NCBI RefSeq assembly: GCF_913773635.1
Contig: NZ_CAJYGQ010000006.1
Span: forward strand, 496,001 to 560,000
Origin: an uncultured Mucilaginibacter sp.
GTDB lineage: Bacteria > Bacteroidota > Bacteroidia > Sphingobacteriales > Sphingobacteriaceae
Length of the DNA: 64,000 nt
Direction: 5' to 3'
Part shown: positions 1-8,135 of the stretch, piece by piece
Layout of the letters: each line of letters starts with the position of its first letter
How positions within the stretch are numbered: the stretch's first letter is position 1
Program-made: the position numbers and the translations under genes
Notes under the pieces: model-generated
The model's input: only the letters and a program-made list of their open reading frames with translations
Told to the model about the DNA's origin: nothing
Databases searched by the model: none

Positions 1-378
1 GACACGCCCACTCAGGTTATCTTAACGGATATATTAGATGCCCACATTGATAAATCGCCGTCAACTCCTTTAAGTTTAGTCATTGTAATCTCGGCTTGGG
101 ATAAAGTCTCAGATGAAGGAGTTACTCCAGCAAAATGGCTTCAGGTTAATCTTCCACTTCTAAACCAGTTTTTAATCACTAATTTCGAATCAATTAACTA
201 TAAAATTTTTGGTATTAGTGCTCAGGGTGGCGACCTTGAAATCCCGGAAAAAAAGGAAGAATTACAAGATATAGATAATCCCGCTGAACGAATAATTGTT
301 CAGGATGGTGACCAGGTAAGCAATGATATTTGTGCGCCCATAGAATGGATAATTAATCAATGGCAGAAGGCAATATAA
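1..378 (+). CDS. C-terminal part of a TRAFAC-type GTPase of a GTPase-associated conflict system (partial)
   Basis: The reading frame is open from base 1 and stops at 378, so only the last 125 residues are present. It contains ISAWDKV, which reads as the G4 base-recognition motif of a GTPase, and FGISAQGG about 45 residues later, which fits the G5 motif (SAxG). The acidic tail after it is unremarkable. The stop codon lies 19 bp inside the next gene, so the two are translationally linked. The GAP1-like partner is what points to the DO-GTPase family described for predicted biological-conflict systems; on its own the fragment would only be a possible GTPase. The P-loop lies outside the window. 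Confidence 0.6.
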   Translation, partial: DTPTQVILTDILDAHIDKSPSTPLSLVIVISAWDKVSDEGVTPAKWLQVNLPLLNQFLITNFESINYKIFGISAQGGDLEIPEKKEELQDIDNPAERIIVQDGDQVSNDICAPIEWIINQWQKAI

Positions 379-2453
379 TAATTCAACAATCACTTCATGG
401 TTACAGAGGTGGTCATTCATTGCTCGCAAGTTCTGTCGAGTTAACTTCATCTGAAAAAAAAGAGCTCCTGTTGTTGAGTGATCTTTCAGGTTCTGGGAAT
501 GAAACTGGTTTTACAGAATACTATACTGGTTACCCCCTAAGTAATAGCAAATACTATGCATTTGCAAAAACATGGTATGCAAGCGAAATGCCGAGACCAG
601 GTTGTGTTTGGACACACACAATATTAATTGACATTTCAATTCTTTGGACTTTAAAAAACATTCAACGACTTACTTTATTTTTTAAACGTCCAAATTTAAA
701 TGAGTTCAGGGAATACACACTTCCTTTATCATGTCAAATTGAAGATTTTAAAAGACAATCAAAATATTTTAATGATGAATTCTTTTGGCTTACTGATGAA
801 TTATATAGTAATGCGGAAAAACTTATTCTATTAGATCGATCATCTGAAAGTCTATTTGAGGCTATCCTTGACTTATGGTCATTTCAATGGCCTCGATTGA
901 AAAGAAGCTTTAAATTTTGCACTGGATCAATGTCCCCGCGGCATTTAGGAAATGAATTTTTCGATTTACAGGTTGTTCCCACCACGCGAGAAAAGTATAT
1001 ATTAAAAGCCGAAAAGGATAAATATTACATCAGCTCCGTTGGAAAAAAAGATTTTTTCTCACACTGGATTAGAGAATATAGTAATCAAAATCTTGAATCA
1101 GTAGAAGAGTTCATGACACGGTACGGCTCGGATGTTGAAGGTTTTCCCAAAAGATTTCTTCCACTTTTCCAAGCTTTCGAACTTGCAAATAATATTAATT
1201 ATTCTTTTGAGGATTTAGTCAGTTTTTTTGCTTTAAATTTTACAAACAATGAAGCAAAATCATTAAAAGCTTATTTGATCGCAAAACTTTTACGCGAAAG
1301 AAAGTTCAGTCAATACACTTTACTAAACGGGATTATCTCAAACAATATATTTTCATCTATACAATGGAAAATTGATGAATTGATTTTAAATGCCTGGCAA
1401 AATAAACAAGTTAAGGATGATGAATTAAACAATCTTCTTTCTATCTTATATAGTCAGGAAAAGGTTTCAGAATTACAATATCTATTAAAAAGAATCCCGA
1501 TTAGGATTTGGATGTATAATTTAAACATATACAGGAACTTGTTATCGGATTTATTGGAAAATTTGGAAATTGACCAGATTAAAGATGTATGGAATGCTGA
1601 CATTTTAGTTCAAGATTTATGGTGGAATTCTATTTCAAGGAATAAGCATATTAATTTTCGTCCAATCATAAATCAAATGTTGGCGGCGGGAAATGGAAAT
1701 TATGCGGAAGCATCATTGCAAAAATATGGCTCTGAGGTATTCAATGAATTATATTTTCACTTATATAATACTTCAAAACCCGTCAATGCACAGTGGCAAT
1801 ATTTAATAAAATTAGACCCAGAAAACGCTTTTATAAATCTAAGTAAGCAGAAAAAATTCAATTCGGAATTATTTGCGATTGTACCAAGTACATTATCACC
1901 TTCAGCGACATTTTGGAAGAATATTAGTACTAAATATATAGTTGACTATTTAAGCAAAGTAGATGAATTACCTGAAAGTTTAATCTATTCTGAAAATTAC
2001 ACATTTTTCCTTTCGGTAGCATTCACGCGTTCTGCTCAAGATCCAGAGGAATTAACAACTGTTACATTTGAACGATTGCATCAAGCACTCGAAAATAATA
2101 TTTGCGAACAATTTACTTGGCAGCGGTTTAAAATGATAATGGGAAATGACCTTTACGAATTAGTGGAACATGATTTCTTTAGTAAATTATTTAAAGAGCG
2201 TAATGACATCCCTGATTGGGACCGCTGCGAATTTTTAAGACGATCACTGGTTAGTAGGTTTATAAAATTTAATTGGGACCCCAAACTTTTGTTGCGGGTT
2301 GTGAAAAAAGACTATATTTTTAAAAGTATAGTTAAATTCGGAATAGAATCAAAGCCATTTAAGAAAATGCTAAAAAATCTTAGAAACTATCTTGAGCTTT
2401 CGAATCAAACAGATATTATTCAGTATAAAATATTAAAGAAACATGTGAGCTAA
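360..2453 (+). CDS. GAP1-like GTPase-associated protein
   Basis: This 697-residue protein has no signal peptide and no membrane segment. It opens with IIIQQSLHGYRGGHSLLASS, very like the start of the GTPase-associated protein 1 N-terminal domain, where a QxLHGYxxGHxLLASS block is typical. The middle and C-terminal parts (about 270-697) are alpha-helical in look with no motif I recognise, as expected for the fast-evolving GAP1 middle and C-terminal regions. GAP1 proteins are encoded beside TRAFAC GTPases and are predicted to act with them in defence or self/non-self conflict; no biochemical role is established. The ATG lies inside the upstream GTPase gene. The gene is visibly more AT-rich than the genes beyond 4.3 kb, which fits acquisition with the adjacent integrase. 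Confidence 0.65.
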   Translation: MAEGNIIIQQSLHGYRGGHSLLASSVELTSSEKKELLLLSDLSGSGNETGFTEYYTGYPLSNSKYYAFAKTWYASEMPRPGCVWTHTILIDISILWTLKNIQRLTLFFKRPNLNEFREYTLPLSCQIEDFKRQSKYFNDEFFWLTDELYSNAEKLILLDRSSESLFEAILDLWSFQWPRLKRSFKFCTGSMSPRHLGNEFFDLQVVPTTREKYILKAEKDKYYISSVGKKDFFSHWIREYSNQNLESVEEFMTRYGSDVEGFPKRFLPLFQAFELANNINYSFEDLVSFFALNFTNNEAKSLKAYLIAKLLRERKFSQYTLLNGIISNNIFSSIQWKIDELILNAWQNKQVKDDELNNLLSILYSQEKVSELQYLLKRIPIRIWMYNLNIYRNLLSDLLENLEIDQIKDVWNADILVQDLWWNSISRNKHINFRPIINQMLAAGNGNYAEASLQKYGSEVFNELYFHLYNTSKPVNAQWQYLIKLDPENAFINLSKQKKFNSELFAIVPSTLSPSATFWKNISTKYIVDYLSKVDELPESLIYSENYTFFLSVAFTRSAQDPEELTTVTFERLHQALENNICEQFTWQRFKMIMGNDLYELVEHDFFSKLFKERNDIPDWDRCEFLRRSLVSRFIKFNWDPKLLLRVVKKDYIFKSIVKFGIESKPFKKMLKNLRNYLELSNQTDIIQYKILKKHVS

Positions 2454-2621
2454 AAATACCTATATATAAATTTTGCAAGTATTTCCTATTACTTTAAATA
2501 GAGCAGTTTCAAATGCGGATAAATTGCTTATGAATTTGTTCAATACAATTCGTAAATAGATTTAAATACTTTTTTAATTATTGATTTTAACAATTCAATA
2601 ATTATTCAATTTTGCTTAATC

Positions 2622-2657
2622 ATAATGACATCAAAACGATTGTTTTGATGTCATTAT
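2622..2657. terminator. Bidirectional hairpin between the GAP1-like and integrase genes
   Basis: A perfect 16-bp inverted repeat (2622-2637 and 2642-2657) with a GATT loop lies between two convergent genes. Its position suggests termination in both directions; the flanking sequence is AT-rich but without a long T-tract. Confidence 0.6.
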
Positions 2658-2709
2658 ATTATTGGGGTTATGCTGGAATTTTACATCTGTAACTTATTAT
2701 ATATCCTAT

Positions 2710-3969
2710 TTAATTAAGGCGTTTTTTTAGTGCCTCCATGTCTTCTTTTAATTTTCTCTCCACCACTTTAGCATAAATTTGGGTAGTGGTTATTTTGGTA
2801 TGACCTAAAATTTTACTCACTGTTTCAATAGGTACTCCATTGGATAGAGTAACCGTAGTCGCGAAAGTATGCCTGGCAATATGAAATGTTACTTTTTTTG
2901 TAATTTCGCATAAGTCGGCGAGCTCCTTTAAATAGCTATTTACTTTCTGGTTAGAAACTATCGGGAAAACGCGACCATCAGAAATTGACCTTATATTATC
3001 TTTATACTTGTCTAATATTCTTAAAGCCGGTGGTAACAATGGAACATTTACAGGAATCAACGTTTTTTCCCTGCAGGTCCTTATCCAACGTTCCCCATCA
3101 CTACCAGCAATGATATGGGCCGGTGTTAAGTTTATCATATCGACATAAGATAATCCTGTGTAACAACAAAAAACAAACATGTCCCTTACCATATCTAACC
3201 GGGCTATCGATAACTTTTTGTTCTCCATATCGGATAACTCCTTCTCCGATAATTGTTCTCTGTTAACTTTTTGAATCTTCAGCTTATAAGTAGCGAACGG
3301 ATCGGTAGTTATCCATTGAAGATTTATAGCCAGGTTGACCATTTTTTTAAACCGAATAATATGTTTCATTACCCCGTTGTTGTTCAAGGGCTGCTGGTGA
3401 TCCTTTGGCTTATGGTTACGAAGGAACACTTCAAAGTCCTTCACAAACTTAAAATCTAATTGGTGCAGATAAATATCTGAAGCATTAAACTGTGCTTCGA
3501 GAAACTTCGTTAAATACCGCTGGGTGACAAAATAATGTTTGAGGGTACTCCACTTCAGGTCTTCGGTAGAAGTCTCGTTATGGTAGGTTATAAGGCGGCT
3601 CAGGGAATATGTTTCAGCTTCCTCACCAAGGTATAAGTCTTTAACGGCTTTTGCAGATAACATTTTCCTTTTAATTTGAAGTTCCTTATAGCTATTGCCA
3701 ATGGCCAGCCTTACTTCCTCGAGGTAATTATTAATGGACTTGACTTCCTCCTTGTTGCCTTTGGCAGCGCCCTTGCAGCCATCCCAATTTTTAGGGTCAA
3801 CATTTTGTTTAAGCGCAATGTAAGCCCGCTGGCGGTTTACAGTAACGCAGGCGTAAATAGGTGCTTTTCCGTCTTTCGCTTTGTCAGGACGGGTGGTAAA
3901 ATGAATACCGAACGACTGTGATGTTTGCATAAAATTTAATTTTTGAGTTTTAAATGTTTCATACTTCAT
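2710..3969 (-). CDS. Tyrosine recombinase / phage-type integrase
   Basis: This 419-residue protein carries the three-part layout of Bacteroidota integrases: an N-terminal arm-binding domain (about 15-105), a SAM-like core-binding domain (about 115-215) and a catalytic domain (about 235-415). HIARHTF gives the HxxR box, LGHTKI the second His region, and TQIYAKV the tyrosine nucleophile. The first catalytic Arg position reads TGLSYVDM, with Ser where TGLR is classical; this is common in Bacteroidota integrases. The start lies about 250 bp from a tRNA gene, with repeated 11-mers and a core-like repeat between, which is the usual layout for an integrase at the end of its element. It probably moved the GTPase/GAP1 genes to its left. 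Confidence 0.93.
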   Translation of the reverse strand: MKYETFKTQKLNFMQTSQSFGIHFTTRPDKAKDGKAPIYACVTVNRQRAYIALKQNVDPKNWDGCKGAAKGNKEEVKSINNYLEEVRLAIGNSYKELQIKRKMLSAKAVKDLYLGEEAETYSLSRLITYHNETSTEDLKWSTLKHYFVTQRYLTKFLEAQFNASDIYLHQLDFKFVKDFEVFLRNHKPKDHQQPLNNNGVMKHIIRFKKMVNLAINLQWITTDPFATYKLKIQKVNREQLSEKELSDMENKKLSIARLDMVRDMFVFCCYTGLSYVDMINLTPAHIIAGSDGERWIRTCREKTLIPVNVPLLPPALRILDKYKDNIRSISDGRVFPIVSNQKVNSYLKELADLCEITKKVTFHIARHTFATTVTLSNGVPIETVSKILGHTKITTTQIYAKVVERKLKEDMEALKKRLN

Positions 3970-3978
3970 CCCGTTTTA

Positions 3979-4126
3979 GGTAACACAACAGGTAACACAA
4001 GCACTCCAAAAAAACAGCTCTAAAAAACAACTTTTTACGCTGTAATAAACTGTATTTCAATTCATTGAAGCAGTTTGTGTTACCTAAGTTAAAAACAAAA
4101 AACAGGTAGTCGGATAGGTAACGAGA
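3979..4126. repeat. Repeated 11-mers, probable integrase arm-type sites
   Basis: AGGTAACACAA occurs at 3979-3989 and again at 3991-4001, exactly 12 bp apart. Its exact inverse TTGTGTTACCT is at 4075-4085, and a partial copy AGGTAACGAGA is at 4116-4126 beside the core repeat. Direct and inverted copies between an integrase start and a tRNA-flanking core match known arm sites of tyrosine recombinases. That they bind this integrase is inferred from position. Confidence 0.6.
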
Positions 4127-4128
4127 AC

Positions 4129-4201
4129 CTTGGCTTTACAAAGGGTTATTGAGGGGATAATTAATGAAAAAACCCCTTAAATCGCTGATTTAAGGGGTTT
4201 T
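4129..4201 (-). repeat. Core-like repeat, copy 1, behind the tRNA-CAU gene (candidate attachment site)
   Basis: About 72 bp that recur, inverted, at 9179-9251. Shared blocks are TTGGCTTTAC, AGGGGATAATTAATGA, and a terminator hairpin with AAACCCCTTAAAT arms. Read in the direction of each tRNA, both copies have the same order: tRNA, hairpin, then the TCATTAATTATCCCCT block, then GTAAAGCCAA. The conserved part extends well past the hairpin, so it is more than a common terminator. Confidence 0.6.
4170..4200. terminator. Hairpin terminator of the tRNA-CAU gene
   Basis: A 14-bp perfect stem (4170-4183 and 4187-4200) with loop GCT, flanked by A-runs and T-runs on opposite sides, so it can act in both directions. 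Confidence 0.75.
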
Positions 4202-4225
4202 CGGGGGTAGAACTGGTCTACTTTG

Positions 4226-4299
4226 TGCGCCCACCTGGGCTCGAACCAGGGACCAAAAGATTATGAGTCTTCTACTCTAACCGACTGAGCTATAGGCGC
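4226..4299 (-). tRNA. tRNA with CAU anticodon (Met, or Ile2 read with lysidine)
   Basis: A 74-nt cloverleaf folds on the minus strand. The acceptor stem is GCGCCTA / TGGGCGC with discriminator A and no encoded CCA. The D stem is GCTC / GAGT. The anticodon stem GAAGA / TCTTT encloses loop CTCATAA, giving anticodon CAU, and the T stem CCTGG / CCAGG closes TTCGAGC. Elongator Met and the AUA-decoding Ile2 tRNA both have this anticodon; I cannot separate them by eye. It is the likely integration neighbour of the element to its left. Confidence 0.93.
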
Positions 4300-4335
4300 A
4301 GCTTTTTTTGTGTTCCCGTTTTGTTTGCGGGTGTG

Positions 4336-4343
4336 CAAATTTA
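4336..4343 (-). promoter_or_regulatory. Promoter -7 element of the tRNA-CAU gene
   Basis: TAAATTTG on the minus strand matches the Bacteroidota -7 consensus TAnnTTTG and lies about 37 bp before the mature 5' end. Confidence 0.5.
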
Positions 4344-4372
4344 GATATTTGTGGCAAATACCCAAACTTTAA

Positions 4373-5005
4373 ATGAAAAATATAAAAAACATCATTTTCG
4401 ACTATGGCAACGTCATATTTAGTATTGATTTTGAAAGGGTTCAGAAGTCGCTTAAAGATTTAGGAATCAAAGATGTAGAAGTATTTTTTGGCCATTTACA
4501 ACAAGATCCGGTTTTTGATGCTTTTGATCGCGGTCAGATTACTTCCGCGCAATTCAGAGATAAAATTCGGGAGAAAGCCGGTAAAAATGACTTGACGGAT
4601 GAGCAGATTGATGCCGCCTGGAACAGTATTTTGATAGGCATTGCTGATGGAAACCACGATCTGCTTCTTAAGTTAAAAGACAAATACCGTACTTTTTTAC
4701 TTAGTAATATAAATGATATTCACTATCACTTTATCATGAAATATTTAAACAATAACTTTGGATTCGATGGTAATGATCATCTTTTTGAAAAAGTTTACTA
4801 TTCGCACTTTACCGGCAAGCGGAAACCCGAACAAGCTATTTTTGAGCAAGTATTATTTGAAAATGGCTTAAATGCATCAGAAACCTTATTTATAGATGAT
4901 AGTCCGCAACATTTGAAGGGCGCAGAAAAGTTAGGCATACAAACTTATTTGATGAAATACCCAGACACTATACAGGAATTTGCAAAGCGTGAAGGTTTGT
5001 CGTAA
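4373..5005 (+). CDS. HAD-superfamily phosphatase, YihX-like
   Basis: A 210-residue cytosolic HAD-IA hydrolase. Motif I is FDYGNV near residue 9, where the first Asp is the nucleophile; the G-N pair after it is typical of the YihX/glucose-1-phosphate phosphatase and epoxide-hydrolase-N-like branch. Motif II is LLSNIND, motif III the Lys in GKRKPEQ, and motif IV FIDDSPQHL. The length fits the family and the cap is the small helical C1 type. It probably removes phosphate from a small sugar phosphate or nucleotide, but the substrate cannot be read from the sequence. It stands alone: tRNA genes lie on one side and a separate promoter precedes the next gene. Confidence 0.88.
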   Translation: MKNIKNIIFDYGNVIFSIDFERVQKSLKDLGIKDVEVFFGHLQQDPVFDAFDRGQITSAQFRDKIREKAGKNDLTDEQIDAAWNSILIGIADGNHDLLLKLKDKYRTFLLSNINDIHYHFIMKYLNNNFGFDGNDHLFEKVYYSHFTGKRKPEQAIFEQVLFENGLNASETLFIDDSPQHLKGAEKLGIQTYLMKYPDTIQEFAKREGLS

Positions 5006-5021
5006 TAGCTCACAATCTGCG

Positions 5022-5029
5022 TAAATTTG
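5022..5029 (+). promoter_or_regulatory. Promoter -7 element of the SDR gene
   Basis: TAAATTTG is an exact TAnnTTTG match 21 bp before the ATG at 5051. It covers the possible TTG start at 5027, which argues that translation starts at 5051. Confidence 0.55.
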
Positions 5030-5050
5030 CGGTCTAACTTTAAATATTTA

Positions 5051-5881
5051 ATGACAAGTATCAGCATCTTAGGTTGCGGATGGTATGGCCTTCCGTTAGC
5101 AAAAGCCTTTTGTGAACAAGGTTATGTTGTAAATGGTTCAACCACAACCTCGTCCAAAATTGAAGTGCTAAATAGCGAAGGTATCAATCCATTTGTTGTC
5201 GATTTAAATGGCAGTGACGTACCTGCTGAAAGTGATTTTTTTAATTGCGATTTACTTGTCATCAGCATACCTCCCAAGCTTAGAGAAGGTCAACACCAGC
5301 ATTACTTGAGTAAGATTAAATCATTAGTCAATGCCATTCAAACTAAATCAATAAAGAATATTATTTTCATCAGTTCCACCGGTATTTATCCTGAAATAAA
5401 CGGAGAATTGAGCGAGCTCAGCAATATTGAGCCTGATACATTTTCCGGGAAAACGTTATTATCTGCCGAAAATATACTACGTGATGCGTTTGCGGAAAAA
5501 TTAACGGTCATTCGTTTTGCCGGTCTTGTTGGGCCCGGCAGAAATCCGGGACGTTTCTTTGCAGGTAAAGAAAACATAGCTAATGGACAGGCGCCAGTAA
5601 ACTTAATTCACCTTGATGATTGTGTTGAGATTACTATGGCGATTGCAAGTAACAGTTTGTACGGTTATATTATTAATGCCTGCGCGCCTCATCACCCTTC
5701 AAAAAAAGAGTTTTATACAGAGGCTACAGCTAACATAAATCTTCCCCTGCCCCATTTTAAAGATGAGCTAGCGCAATGGAAAATTATAAAATGTGTTAAA
5801 CTTAAGGAGTTGCTTAACTATCAATTCAAAGTGAATGACTGGGCCAATTATCTGAAATCTGAGGTTAGCAAGATCCTTTGA
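5051..5881 (+). CDS. NAD(P)-binding Rossmann-fold protein, SDR/YeeZ-like
   Basis: A 276-residue protein starting MTSISILGCGWYGLPLA, where GCGWYG is the GxGxxG dinucleotide-binding turn. ISSTGIYPE around residue 110 resembles the YLSSTGVYG segment of YeeZ-type and extended SDR epimerase-like proteins, and GRFFAGKENI and INACAPHHP fit the same group. It probably acts as a soluble oxidoreductase or nucleotide-sugar epimerase-like enzyme; the substrate is unknown. I use ATG 5051 because the upstream in-frame TTG sits on the promoter. The 3' end overlaps the convergent sensor gene by 17 bp. Confidence 0.8.
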   Translation: MTSISILGCGWYGLPLAKAFCEQGYVVNGSTTTSSKIEVLNSEGINPFVVDLNGSDVPAESDFFNCDLLVISIPPKLREGQHQHYLSKIKSLVNAIQTKSIKNIIFISSTGIYPEINGELSELSNIEPDTFSGKTLLSAENILRDAFAEKLTVIRFAGLVGPGRNPGRFFAGKENIANGQAPVNLIHLDDCVEITMAIASNSLYGYIINACAPHHPSKKEFYTEATANINLPLPHFKDELAQWKIIKCVKLKELLNYQFKVNDWANYLKSEVSKIL

Positions 5882-7028
5882 TCTCGGGGATAATTTCCCT
5901 GGTTTCTTTAATAGTAGACTCAGACTCGTGCACAATAGTTTTTATCTTGTGGTCAAGCTCGTTCACCGTAGTTTCAATCATTTTATAAAAGGCGTTTTCA
6001 GTATAACCCTCATCAAGCTTTATAACTTCCAGTAAGCCTAATAGCGATGCCACCGGCCGGCGCAATTCATGTGATTGAATGGTGGCTATTCGCTGCAATG
6101 CCGCGTTTTGTTCTTCAATTTGCATGGCGTGCAGTTTTTGAGTGGTGATGTCAGCAGCGTTTATGGCGACGCCGGTAACAATGCCCTCATTGTTAAAAAC
6201 TGGCCTAAAGCTAATAGACAGCCAGCAGGAAGCTGGTGAGTCGTGGTTTATTTGCCATTCAACCTCAACAACCTTTCCATCAAGTGCTTCTTTGATTTGA
6301 TTTGCTGTTTCAGTGGTAAGCAATTGATTAGTGATATTCAGCAAATGAGCGCCTACCCTTAAATCCTTTTCGTACTTGTTTTTTATGTAATTATACGCTG
6401 CTTTGTTAAAAGCCAGCACCTCCATTTTACGCCCAATAAGTATATGGATATCCTTTGTACTGTCAAATATAGCTTTAAGCTTAAGTTCTGAATCTTCAAA
6501 TGCTTTATTTTGCCTTTGACTTATCAAATTTTGTTCTAAAAGGCTTTGCATACTCCAATTAAGCTCAATTAGGTTCAGAACCTGTTTACTTAAAATTTTG
6601 AGAGTCTTGATTTGCAAGGCCGTCAGATGTGAGGGTTTAACATCAAGCACACAAAGCGTACCCACAGCATACCCATCAAATGTAACTAATGGAGCACCTG
6701 CATAGAATCTGATATGAGGCTCGTTTTGTACAACAGGCAGGTTGGCAAAACGGTCATCTTTAGTAGCATCGGGTACAACCAATACATCAGTTTGGTTGAT
6801 TGTTTCTTTACAAAAGGAGAGCTCTCGTTCGTTGCATGTTAAATCTCCTACACCCAATGAGGCCTTAAACCATTGCATTTTATCGTCAATGAGCGTAACC
6901 AGTGCAACCGGCACTTCACAAATACCTGCAATCAACTCAACCAATTCATTTAAATCGGTTTTAATGCCAGCATCAAGATCATCGAAACGATTAACTGCCC
7001 TTAAACGTTCTAACTCGTTACTCATCAT
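5865..7028 (-). CDS. GAF-PAS sensor with a histidine phosphoacceptor helix but no ATPase domain
   Basis: 387 residues, cytosolic. A GAF domain spans about 20-165 (CEVPVALVTLIDD, FYAGAPLVT, GTLCVLD) and a PAS domain about 185-295. It ends with SHELRRPVASLLG, an H-box of the HisKA type, and a helix to residue 375. The protein then stops: there is no N, G1 or G2 box and so no HATPase domain. This looks like a natural family form rather than a break, because the frame is clean and the stop is shared with an overlapping gene. It could be phosphorylated by another kinase or serve only as a dimerising sensor. The GAF domain resembles those used for redox or light sensing. Confidence 0.85.
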   Translation of the reverse strand: MMSNELERLRAVNRFDDLDAGIKTDLNELVELIAGICEVPVALVTLIDDKMQWFKASLGVGDLTCNERELSFCKETINQTDVLVVPDATKDDRFANLPVVQNEPHIRFYAGAPLVTFDGYAVGTLCVLDVKPSHLTALQIKTLKILSKQVLNLIELNWSMQSLLEQNLISQRQNKAFEDSELKLKAIFDSTKDIHILIGRKMEVLAFNKAAYNYIKNKYEKDLRVGAHLLNITNQLLTTETANQIKEALDGKVVEVEWQINHDSPASCWLSISFRPVFNNEGIVTGVAINAADITTQKLHAMQIEEQNAALQRIATIQSHELRRPVASLLGLLEVIKLDEGYTENAFYKMIETTVNELDHKIKTIVHESESTIKETREIIPEIKGSC

Positions 7029-7150
7029 TTCTTCTCAAATACTATGGTTTACAGCCGATAAATTTATACTTTATATTTAAATATTAAAGCTTTATCAAAC
7101 ATTACTGTATAAAAAACAAACGGCTGTAATTCACAATATAATGAGGCAGA

Positions 7151-7768
7151 TTATTGTTTGAGCTTTTGCTTAAATACTTTTTCCAGTTTATCAACCTTTG
7201 GCAAAATTACCATACGGCAATAAGGTTGACTACCATTTAGCTTAAAGTAATTTTGATGGTAATTTTCTGCAACGAAAAAGTTTTTAAACGGCTCAATAGC
7301 AGTCACCACAGGATCTGGAAAAGCCTTCTGTTTATTTAGTTCTGCTTTATAAGTATCAGCAAGAGCCTTTTGCTGAGCATTATGATAAAATATTACCGAA
7401 CGGTATTGTGTCCCTACGTCAGCACCCTGTTTGTTAAGAGTTGTAGGGTCGTGCATCTTCCAGAAAATCTCGAGGAGTTCTTTGTAAGATATAACACTCG
7501 GCTGGAAGGTTACCTGCACAACTTCGGCATGGCCTGTTGTGCCCGAACATACAGCTTCGTAGGTTGGATTTTTTACACTACCGCCTGCATAACCCGATTC
7601 AACTTTTGTAACACCTTTCAGGCGCTGAAAAATTGCCTCAGAACACCAAAAGCATCCCATGCCAAAAGTTGCTTTTTCAGTAGCTGTTTTTGAGCCTTGA
7701 GCTATTGATACGCCTTGGATGACTATAGCTAAGATTAATGCAAGTAATACAGTTTTTATTTTACGCAT
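7151..7768 (-). CDS. msrA: Peptide-methionine (S)-S-oxide reductase, exported
   Basis: 205 residues. A signal peptide (MRKIKTVLLALILAIVI..., cleaved after about residue 24) directs it out of the cytosol. GMGCFWC holds the catalytic Cys39 of the MsrA family, followed by ESGYAGG and GTTGHAEVV, all hallmark motifs. PYCRMVI near the C-terminus may supply a resolving Cys. It reduces methionine-S-sulfoxide in proteins, here probably in the periplasm. The start is supported by a TAnnTTTG element 36-43 bp upstream. No msrB is adjacent. Confidence 0.96.
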   Translation of the reverse strand: MRKIKTVLLALILAIVIQGVSIAQGSKTATEKATFGMGCFWCSEAIFQRLKGVTKVESGYAGGSVKNPTYEAVCSGTTGHAEVVQVTFQPSVISYKELLEIFWKMHDPTTLNKQGADVGTQYRSVIFYHNAQQKALADTYKAELNKQKAFPDPVVTAIEPFKNFFVAENYHQNYFKLNGSQPYCRMVILPKVDKLEKVFKQKLKQ

Positions 7769-7803
7769 AACCTTAAATACGTAACTCTGTATTATTTTAG
7801 TTT

Positions 7804-7811
7804 CAAAATTA
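7804..7811 (-). promoter_or_regulatory. Promoter -7 element of msrA
   Basis: TAATTTTG on the minus strand is an exact TAnnTTTG match, giving a leader of about 30 nt. Confidence 0.5.
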
Positions 7812-7835
7812 TCTAGTATGACTTAAAACTGATAA

Positions 7836-8087
7836 TTAGCTGTTGTAGGCCCTCTCGCCTATCTCATGGCCAAGGTGCTGTATTTGGTCGGCATCTAACA
7901 ACAGGCCAGCATGGGCATGCGGTTCATAAATCCAAATATTGTGCTCGTTTTTAAAAATACAGCCACACAGCTCATCGCAATAGTATAAATCAAATACATT
8001 AGCTTCCTCAGCTTTTTCACGACGTTGAACTTTTACAGCAAGAGCATGGTCCTTTTTAGGTATTTCTATTTCAAAAACATTTTGCAT
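7836..8087 (-). CDS. Hypothetical small protein (83 aa)
   Basis: A short soluble protein, MQNVFEIEIPKKDHALAV..., with three Cys (YYCDELCGC) and a GHEIGERAYNS C-terminus. The regular beta-rich pattern and the plausible spacing to both neighbours suggest a real gene. I do not recognise a family. It lies between the MOSC gene and msrA on the same strand, 48 bp after the MOSC stop, so co-transcription is possible. There is no signal peptide. The cysteines could bind a metal, but nothing shows this. Confidence 0.65.
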   Translation of the reverse strand: MQNVFEIEIPKKDHALAVKVQRREKAEEANVFDLYYCDELCGCIFKNEHNIWIYEPHAHAGLLLDADQIQHLGHEIGERAYNS

Positions 8088-8135
8088 AACTCTATAACCC
8101 TTAAAACTGTACTTGGTTTATGACAACTAGCAACT

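Noticed and set aside
1..4300. Complete integrative element
   Set aside because: Only the integrase end is visible; the left boundary, excisionase and any transfer genes are outside the window.
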